Source: Sceloporus undulatus (taxonomy: Eukaryota; Chordata; Lepidosauria; Squamata; Phrynosomatidae). Taken from it: DNA of 64,000 bases. The notes under the pieces were generated by a model that searched no databases, was not told the origin of the DNA, and worked only from the letters and a program-made list of their open reading frames with translations. Location of the stretch: contig NC_056527.1 of NCBI RefSeq assembly GCF_019175285.1, forward strand, positions 104,737,765-104,801,764, in the 5' to 3' direction. Of this stretch, positions 1 through 10,000 are shown piece after piece. The first letter of the stretch is position 1. Every line of letters begins with the position of its first letter. Position numbers and translations under genes: made by a program.

Positions 1-125
1 GGGAACTATGGTTTTGAGAGACATTTGGCTGCCTCTGTCAGAGAGCTCTTGTGCCACAATAAACTATGATTCGCAGGATTCTCTAGCACTGAGCAAGGAT
101 ATTTAAAGTGGTCTCAAACTGGAGG
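1..125. mobile_element. Palindromic MITE, family 1, right part cut by window start
   Basis: The sequence aactatgattcgcaggattc and agtggtctcaaactggagga correspond to the right arm of the family-1 foldback element. Confidence 0.5.
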
Positions 126-469
126 ATGTTTGTGCTTATTTAGTCAAAATAACACTATCCCTGCACCTATCAGCAACCCTAAGGGAACCGTAAAAATAAT
201 AAAAAAGAAGAAATTAAAAAAAAACCTTTCTGGGGAGGGAAGAAAGGTAAAATAAAATAACATCCTAAATGAGGGCATCTGCTACAAATAACCCATGTAG
301 GAGGGAGCATGCGCAAAAGTGGCAAGATGCTGATTATTATGAATGGAACAGGGAGAAATATAGAACAATGCATAGGAGATGGAATGAAGTGTTACAGAGG
401 AGGACATGGTTGGTTGAAACAGTTTAAAAGCACTCCACTTATCTCTTTGTTGTATATAGATATACAGCT

Positions 470-678
470 CTTCCACACTGCTGAAATAAAGCAGTTTGAC
501 ACCACTTTAACTGTCATGGGTCCATCCTCTGATATCCTGGGATTTGTAGTTTGGTATTCAGCCTGGTCAGAAAGCTCTGGTAGCCTCACCAAACTACAGA
601 TCTCAGGATTCTGTAGGATAGAGTTGTGGCAGTTAAAGTGGTATCAAACTGCTTTAATTCTGTAATGTGGCTACATCC
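470..678. mobile_element. Palindromic MITE, family 1
   Basis: A foldback element with arms ccacactgctgaaataaag and its complement; inner arms carry gatttgtagttt and aaactacagatc. It has no coding capacity. At least seven relatives occur in this window (see 2632, 15366, 15758, 15980, 19850, 33007, 51018). The right arm of another copy occupies 1-125. Confidence 0.65.
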
Positions 679-932
679 TTAGATATCTATTTCCTGAGGT
701 GTCATTCTGAAACATGGTAGTCCTGGCCTTATAGACAGCCTTTTTTAAAAATCAGTTTGCACTATATGGAGAATTTGTAAATGGATAACAGAATTATGTA
801 TTGTAGTCAAAAACAAAGCTGTGTTAGTCTGTATTAGTATACAGTGGGATCTGGTAATGCCTTTGAGATTGAGAGAGAGATGTTTGTAGCATAAATGTTC
901 ATAGATTCATTCTTGTGTTAATTTTTGCACAG

Positions 933-1031
933 GACAGTGAAAGAGCATGGGAGGATTTTGCTGCCCTAGAAAGTGAACTGCAAGTGATGAAGGGCTCTTT
1001 AGAGCACATCCGAAATGTAGGGCATCCTCAG
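933..1031 (+). CDS. PLEKHA4: PLEKHA4 exon (first in window), coiled-coil segment
   Basis: This phase 0-0 exon of 33 codons has acceptor tttttgcacag and donor CAG|gtaaaa. It encodes an acidic helical stretch starting DSERAWEDFAALESEL, with heptad-like spacing of hydrophobics as in the coiled coil that follows the PH domain in this family. The N-terminal exons lie upstream of the window. Confidence 0.75.
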
Positions 1032-4000
1032 GTAAAATGCTCTCTACTTCCAAACCTGATTCTAACAACATCTATGGAATCACTCATAGAATAATTAATA
1101 CACATCACATATCTCCAAAACAATGGTAACAAAAGATCTAAACCTGTGACTCTGAAAAGCCACAGTTTGTAAGCTGAATAAACTGTACTAATTTTGAGCC
1201 TAATTTTTTGTGCACGTGGACAGATAATTATTTTAGTTATAAACATAAATATTTTCTGAGACATGAAATGTTTCACATAAAACACCAGCTTTGGCTGTGA
1301 TGACTGATGCTGCTGTTTATGCCAAATCATTTAACATTTTAAACAATCTTTATGTAAAGTTTTGATAGCATAGAAACTGGATGTGAGACTATTGCTTGTT
1401 ACTGATCCTTGTACTGGCTACACATCATTTTATTCTTTTATATATATTTTTCCTGTTGAATTGATTATCCCTTTTATTATTTTTTGGACAAGGAGATGAG
1501 CCATGCATAAAATATTAGAGTCTTCCTCTCGTTTCCTGTGGAAGTCCTCTTTGGTCCCTCCTCCCACCTTTTTGGGGTTCGTGTTTCTAGTTTATCTGCT
1601 GCCATGAGAACTATAAACTTACTTTTAAAAACACCCACAAATGATGGAAATATGTTAGGTAGCTAATTTCTGTACAATGAGACTTCAGGTGCCTCAACAG
1701 AATTCTCCAAGAAAATTACATGCTTCGGAAATTTCTAAGAGCATTTGTTTGCTGTAATTGCACCTAGATCGAATTTATGGTTTTGGTTTAGAGATATGGA
1801 ATGGAATGGAATGGGTGGGTGGAGATGCAGTACTGATTCAGGTTAGCTCTATCGGTCTGATCTATTCTTCTTTAGGATCAAGCGGCTGCTCAGCAAGATT
1901 TGTGGAGGATCCATGATATCCTGGCAGGCTTGAGATCCAGCCAAGCGAACTATCACATCCTGGAAAGCAGAAGATCAGGTGCTTAATGCAATACTTTTAA
2001 CACTCTGATAGCAAGTTGTCTGTTAACACGCCATCATCAATGCAATGTGTGTGTGAGAACCTCATTAGTACCTTCCACATTTTCTACTGCAGGAGCATCT
2101 TTGGCCATCACCCCATCCCTGGATTCTCATTTGGGGGCAAATCACACACCTCTGATGCCTTCCAGTGGAGCAGAGGTATTGTTTGATCTTTGGGTTAAAG
2201 GGAAACATGGTCATACCATCCTCTGGTCTTTGACCTTGAAGGACAACATGGTTAGGGTGACATTTGGGGATTTACCCTACTTTGATGTCTCTATTTAAGA
2301 ATGCCACCCAATCCCAGTTGTTATAATAAAAATATTAGTAGTAGTCATTATTATCATTATCCTACTCTCCTATTATTATCTGAGCACTCCTGCTATTCCA
2401 CTCATGTCGATGAATTTAACTTGGGGATTTCCTGCCAATTGTTGTTAACTGCCATAAAGTCAACTTCAGCTTACAGCATCCCCATGAATGCGAGACCCCC
2501 AAGTCACCTGTCATCAGTAGCCCTGCTTCCGTCTTGCAGACTCAGGGCCATGGTTTCCTTGATGGAATATATTTCTATTCTATGCAGTCTTCCTTTTTTT
2601 CCTACTGCCTTCTATCTTATCAACCATTGTTGGCTACATCCACGCTGCAGAAATAATCTGATGTGACACCACTTTAACTGCCACAGCTGAATGCTATGAA
2701 ATTCTGGGATGTGTAGTTTGTTGTGGCCCCAGAGCTCTGTTTTGCTTCTGGCCTACAGCTCTGCCTGATTCCCCTGTGGCTGAGAAGTGGCTGGATGTGG
2801 ATTCCTGGAATGAAAGGTTAGATTTGGGTAGAAGGGCAGTTTCAGATTCCTTCTAGTTCCCATAATAAGAGAAGGAGCATGAATTAGTGACACACACCCT
2901 TAATTTTTCTGGTTTTGAAAAAAGAAAGCACAGTGTGCACTGGTACCACAACACACTACAATTTCCAGAATTCCATAGCATTGAGCAATAGGAGTTAAAG
3001 TGGTGTCAAACTGGTTTATTTCAGCAGTGTGGATGCAACCCTTATTTTTTCTGTTGAATCATGTATTCTCATGATATGTCCAAAGTATGACAATCTCAGT
3101 TTAGTCATCTTGGCTTCTAGAGAGAGTTGATTTGCTCTAAGACCCATTTATTTCTTTTTAGCAGTTCATGGTATCCATAGATCTCTTCTCCATCATCACA
3201 TTTCAGATGAGATGATTTTCCTCCTGTCAGTTTTCTTCACTGTCCAGCTTTCACAACCATATGTAGAAATTGGAAATATTTTGGCATGGATAATCCTAAC
3301 TTTAATATTCAGTTATATACTTCAGAATCTTATCTAGTTCCTTCATAGCTGCCCTTCCAAGTCCTAATCTGCTTCTGGCTTCTTCTGACATCAGGTTAAG
3401 GAAAGCTGTGACAGGATATTGCTTTCAGATTCAAGGATTGTTCACTGCTATGCATTCTTTTTTAAAAAACAGAAAAAGTGGGGATGTGTCACTAATTTAT
3501 GTTCCTTCCCTTGTTATGGGAACTAGAAGGAATATGAAACTGCCCTTCTACCCAAATCCAACCTTTCATTCCATGAATCCACATCCAGCCATGTCTCAGG
3601 CACAGGGAATCAGGCCGAGCTGTAGGCCAGTTGGAAAACAGGCAGCAGGATGCTTTCAATGCAAGAGATCATCCTGTAAATCTGTGCTGTAGGTTTCTGC
3701 TCATTTTCCTTCTCCAGATCTGCTTGATTTCCCTGGGTGTTTGCTAAATGGATGTGTTTTGCATTCTTTACCAGCAGAGTCCACCTGCCTCCAGCAGGGA
3801 GCAGCCAGGCAGCGTATTGTGCTGTTCAGAGGGGAATAGATGGTCCTCAAACACTGCCTCTAGTGACCCCCCAGAATTTGATAAAGGGAACGCCGTGAAG
3901 GGAACAGAAGCAGCTTGCCTGAGTGAGTAACCTGTGGAAAGGTACATCTAGGGTACCTTCTTGGTTTTTAATCTGAGTGTAGCTGGTGAGGGTGGAAAAT

Positions 4001-7000
4001 GTAGTCAATAATAATAATTTTTCAAAAAAAAAAAAATAAATCCTTAACACCTTTGTTGATTTCAGATTTTTCTGGAACCAGTTTCCCACGTGCCGTTTTT
4101 GACCTTCAGATCCTGAAATCAGTTTCCCCAAATATTGCACCTTTTGAAAAATTATTATATTCCACTCTATATTGATTATTTGTTCTTGTTCAGTTCAAAG
4201 ATGTAGCTGTGTTAGTCTGTAGAATCAGTATGTAGAGAGATTTTGTAGCATCTTTGAGATGAACTGAAAGAAAGACGCTGGCAGCATGAACTTTCGTAGA
4301 CTTAAGTCTACTTCTCTGATGCATTTGGAGGAAGTAGACTTAAGTCTACAAAAGTTCATGCTACCAATCTCTTTTTTTCAGTTAGTCTCAAAAGTGCTAC
4401 AAAATCTCTCTACATTTGTTGTTGTTGTTTACCTTTAAGTCATTTGACCCCAAGGCAGGGTGTATTATGGATTTTCTGGGCATGAGAATGTGTAACTCAC
4501 CCAGGATCACCTATTGGGTTTTGATGGCTGAGTGGGCAATCAAACCCTGATCTCCAGAGTTGTAGTTCAAAACTAAAAGCACTACACCACACTGACTCTC
4601 ATATTGAATATATATATATATTATTTATGAAGGTATTTCTTTACTTATATATTTAATTTTCACATGGCTCTCCCTTACAAATAGCCCAATGTAGGTATGA
4701 CCTTTTTTATCTTGTTAAAATTTTGTATGCTATATTCTGGACTGCTTGTAGTGCCCAGACACTTCCCAAAGACAGTGCCAGAGGCAAGCATGCTGCAGTA
4801 ATCTAATCAGAATGTAATCAATGCAGGATTGATGTGGGAAACATCTTCTCCTTTTTATTCCGCAGCCTTTTAATGTCTTTAAAACTCTTCCAACAATTGA
4901 CCTTTTAAAATTGCCCACAATTCCCCTTCACTTTCCAGTCTCCACTCTCATTGTTCAGGTGAGGATGAGGAACAAGATTCCATTACTATTCATACATGTT
5001 TATTCATCCAGTCTTGTGGAATGGCTCTGTATAAGCCTTGGAGAATAGAATTTGTAAGAATTGCTGTAGGACTCATTGCTTCTAGGGTAAAAGTTGAAAG
5101 GCAGGGAAATTGCCCTAGGATGGAAAGCTCAGAAGTTTACTGGCCTGTTTTTCTTGTCTTCATTTCTCTCCATAGATCATGGGAGTCACACGAATATACT
5201 AAGCAAAGATGCTGAACCCAGCATAGCCAAGGTACAAGATAATCTTTTTGGTTTCAACCAAGGGTCACACAGTATATATACCCCACTCACATCCATGACA
5301 GCATTCTCTGAAGATGTGAGTCACAGATGCTGGCGAAACATCAGGAATAAACTCTTCCAGCCACATTACTTTAAAAAAAACCCACAAAAAACTAATCATT
5401 TTAGACTTTTGCAGGAGGAGAATCTAGGTGGCACAACAGAACTGAGGGGCGAATATGTGCATTTATTTGTTTAAAAGTGATTTATACAACAAAAATGCTG
5501 TTTGAATAATTCCTTTAAGTACTCTTTGGTTTGAGGAGGAAAGCAATGAGGTCTCAACAACTAACAACCTAGATCAGACAACTGGGTGTCTGAAGTATAA
5601 GCATGACACTTTGAAATAGTTATCTGCAAATCGTTTTACTTAATAACTAAGGCATAGTTGTATTATGATTGTAATGTAGAAATAACTACTCCTTTAGCAA
5701 TGTGTGTGGCTTAAATTCTTAGGTATGTTTTGTGCCACAGTGGCTTTTAGCATTCTGTTTTTTCAGAAAAGTAACAATTTTAGTGAGTTTTGAATAAAGA
5801 GAAAGAAAACTGAATGAAGATGGTAGCTAACTTAATTTTGGACCTTGGTAGTGTAATCCTTGCTACTTTTCCAAGTTAACTTGGATAACTCTGGTAAAAT
5901 ATATGTTTCAAGTGCTGAAAAAGATAGTATAGAGTGTTTTTATCTTTGTATTGTTTTAACTGTGGGTTGTTGAGGGTTTCTTTGGTTCATCGCCAGAAGC
6001 TCCTGTGGGCTGGTGGGGTGATACAAAAATGCTTTAAATCAATAAATAATAATTTTTCACTCACTTCTAGGTGGCTCCCTCTGAAGCAACTGCCCCTCGC
6101 AGTGGCCGCATGAGTGCCCAGGAACAGCTCATCAGGATGCAGAGGAACCAGGAGGCCAAAAGAAAAGCAGAAGCTGCCCAGTCCAACTCTCTGGGTCCCT
6201 GGCGAGACTCTCTGAAGCGTGGGTCTAGCCGGGTGGGTGTGAAGCTTTGTGGGGAGGAGGACTCTGGTCTTGAGAGAGTGGCAAGAGACAGCAACAAAGT
6301 TTCACCCATCTTTTATATTGAGTCACCAAGACTTTGACACTTACAGCCTGGGGAGCAGTGTGATGTAGCAGTACATTTTGAAGGGCAGGTGTTCATCATG
6401 GCAGCCCCTAGTGCCCCATGCACACAAAGAACTTGAAAAATGCAGGCAGCTCTGTCGATTCCTATCAACAAACCCATTCTAGCAGTTTTCATTTCCACCA
6501 GTAGCAGATCTATGGTAAAACTCATAGGTCTTAATTGTCCATTTCAGACCAAGCCACCATACTTCATATTATAACAGGGTGAGCTTACAACTTGTTTTTG
6601 CTAGAAAAATATTTTTCTCTCTAGCTTGGAGAGGCTGTGGTTCCGTTCACAGTGGAAGATGGAAACCTGAGGGTGTTTTTATGACACCATTGTCCCTGAT
6701 GATAAAAAACAAAACACCTTGGCACTTAGACCTAGGGAGCCCAGGCTCCAGTAAACCACTGCTGGAGAGTGGATGGTAGTGATAGTGGGTGGGTGAGGAA
6801 TGGTGCTAGGATGCCTGAATGCATGGGGCAATATTTAGTGAACACTGGGTGGATTTCTGGGCTCCCTTCTTCCATTGGGTGATGGGTGGGACTTTTGCGT
6901 TCTCTTTGAGGGAGTGGGAAAGCCTAATAGTCTGAGGGGGTCATTCAGACGTCTTTTTTTTGGGTAACAATGCGAATAATCTCACTCATGCATTCTAGCT

Positions 7001-10000
7001 TTGTTGTTCACACTCTGTGCATATCTGTGAGTTCGGTTGCTCACATGTGCCAGCACTCTAATAAACATGGAGTAGACGAAGCAAATGTTTTCGAAATGCC
7101 TTCTAGGCATGCAGAGTTTAATCTTGGATCTATACTTATTGTTTATTCACACTGCCGACAATGTGAATTTAAAAAAACAACAACCCAGTATCGATTATAC
7201 TGGTGTAAGTGGGATTTTTGGCAGCGCCAAAAAACTAATCGGGTGCATTCGGGATTCATGTGGACAACAAAGATTCAACCCAGGTTCTACCTGGATGATT
7301 TTCACTGTCTGAATAACCCCTGAGACAGGCAGATAGAAAGCCAAAGAATTTGGGTTCCCTGGGACTGAAGGTGGTTGGACTTACTTCCTAGGAAATGTGG
7401 AATAAAATGCATTGGACCTAAATCCAATTGATAATCCTGACTAGAATAGCTTTGCTTACTGTTCAGCAGTTGATTCAATTGTTCTGCTCCCATTGGGACT
7501 AGCAGTTGGATTAAGGGCATGAGGAGGGCTTGGAGAGGGGCTAAGATTGAGCATTTGTCCAGTTACGTGGAATTGTTCTCCAGGTCTTTGATTAAAAATG
7601 CAGGGAAAGGACTGTCTCTGTTGCTGTTTTTGCCAGTTTGCTTCGTAACAAGGGGATCATTTTGGGGGTGGAGTGGGGGGCTGCAGGCAGAACTCTCTCT
7701 CGCTCATGTCCCCTCCTCCCTCCCATGATTTAATCTCTCCTTCAGCCCCTCCCCAATACCCCCCCTGAGTCATCACCCAAGGAGGGCGAGCAATCTGGGG
7801 GACTCAAGCCTCCTCGATGCCCCCCAACCCCTGAGTGGGAACGACAGCGAGTCATCCAGCTCTCCTACGCGCTGGCGGCCGAGGCTTCGCAGCAGCAGGG
7901 GAAACGCATCGCAGGTACTAGGAGAGGCAGATGTGTGATTTGCTGGGTTTGCTAGAAGGGCGGGGGTTCAGGTAGTCAGGATCCCAGGATCTCACAGGAA
8001 GATGTGAGCCAAGTCACATTTATAATAGCCTTTCTCAGTCTTTTTTTTTTTAACCCTGGAGGAACCCTTGAAATAATTTTCAGATCTCAGGGGACACTCT
8101 TTAAAAAATTGGTGTCAGGAAATACCTGTATATAAATTATTACAGTCAGCCCTCCACATTGTGGCTTTGACCTTTGGATCTCAGGAATTTGATTTGAGGA
8201 GCAGAACTGAATAGAATTCACAGCAGGCTTTCTGTATCAAAATCCACAGCTTTCTTCAAGTCACTAATTTAGGGTTCAAGAGGTTGGAAGGTTAAGACTC
8301 ATGCTAAATAACTGGAAGATGGAAGTTGCTGCTGACTTACTGTAGGTCACTCTGAGATCTACCCATGGATCCAAATCTCTTTTCTGCCCACTTCTGCCAT
8401 AATGTTTCCCATGCCTGTCCTTGCCCAATTATTCCACTTTCACCATCAGGCCATTTTCTTCTCCTTTCCACTTGGCTTCCCCATGCTTGAATTCCTAAGA
8501 GTCAACCATCTCTCTCCTGTTTATATTCTTTCTCAATTTCCAGGTTGTTTATTTTCCTATGGGATTTGCACTGGAAAAGTCCCCAGTGGATTAGAAACAT
8601 TTTAAGGCGGAAGCTAGCTAGTCCCCTTCAGAATAAGGGCTAATTACTGTTTTTTATTTGTTTTATGGCAAGACCCCATTCCTGTAGTAACCATCTCTAT
8701 TGTCAGGCAGCGCACATCACTCTATGGGTCTCTTATCTCCATATTTAGTAAACCTATTATTTCATCTTTTTCTACTGAGATGCAACATGAGTTTGTACAT
8801 ACGAAAAGGAGATATGATATTTACATTTCATTATTCTAGTTTACTAGTTACATTTTTTCTTTTTCTTTTTTGATGTTCTGGGAGTTACACATGGCTTGTC
8901 CATTCTCTATATACATTTAAATTGAAGCAAGCTGCTGAATTTTGAGAACAATGACAATCTATACTCTGGTGCTCACAGAGGGATGAATGCCTCTTGTTTT
9001 CGTTTTTCTACAAAATAAGAGATTATTGACCAAATACTCCAGTGTTTGTTAGGGCCTGGCAGAACACTGAGAAAGCACTAAAATAGGGCCAATATTAGGG
9101 TTTGGAAGGAGGAGAGTGTGTCTTAATCATATTGTGTCCATCCATGTACATCTTCCTACTGTACCTGTGCCACCTCCTTGGATGGGTTTAATTGGTGGTT
9201 ACATCAAGTGGCTGTAATTAAAATCTATCATAATGTCCTGAAGCCATGGTTGGCTTTGCTATTAAGCATACTGAGGTGCCTAGGGTTGCCAAGGTAGGAC
9301 TGTGAGACCTTGGAACAACTCCATGTGATGTCAAAGGCAGGGACGCTCATGGTATTAGAATGGAGAAGTTGCAACAGGCAGCCTGCAGTAAAACCATTAA
9401 GCATCAGCTACAGTTGTAGACAGTATGCCATTCAAATAGAAAACACCAAGTCTATATATACATACAGTTTTCAAGGCAGTAATTTCTCCCTGGTATTCTT
9501 TTTCCTTATCCTGACAACCAGAGAAGAGGGTCCAGGCCCTGAGACCTAGACACTAGAGGTGACTGTGCCAGGCAGCAGATACTGGGGGGCAATAGTATCT
9601 GACTCCTACCTGTTGCTCCTGAACTTTGTGCTGTTTTCCTTTGCTCTAGGCACTTGGTATCCACTGGGGTTTGGTTCCAGGACTCCTCATGGATACCAAA
9701 ATCCATGGATCCTCAAGTCCCAATATATATAATAGCATAGTAAAATGGTGTTCCTTGTATAAAATAGTAAAATCACGGTTTGCTTTTTGGAACACACACA
9801 CCACACACAATATTTTCAAGCCATGAATAGTTGAATCCATGGATGAAGAATCTGTGGATATGGAGGGTCAAATGTACTGTGTATGCATTACAGTCCCTTA
9901 AATTACCTATTGGGGAAGATGTTCCTCCATTACCACCAAGGTTGAACAGGGATGATGATGATGACCTTATTCATTGATATCCTGCCTTTCTCTCAATAAT

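Noticed and set aside
309-665. A 118-codon open frame upstream of the first PLEKHA4 exon
   Set aside because: Its second half is family-1 MITE sequence and it has no matching splice sites.
6970-7323. A 117-codon plus-strand open frame in a PLEKHA4 intron
   Set aside because: It lies wholly inside a MITE with terminal inverted repeats.
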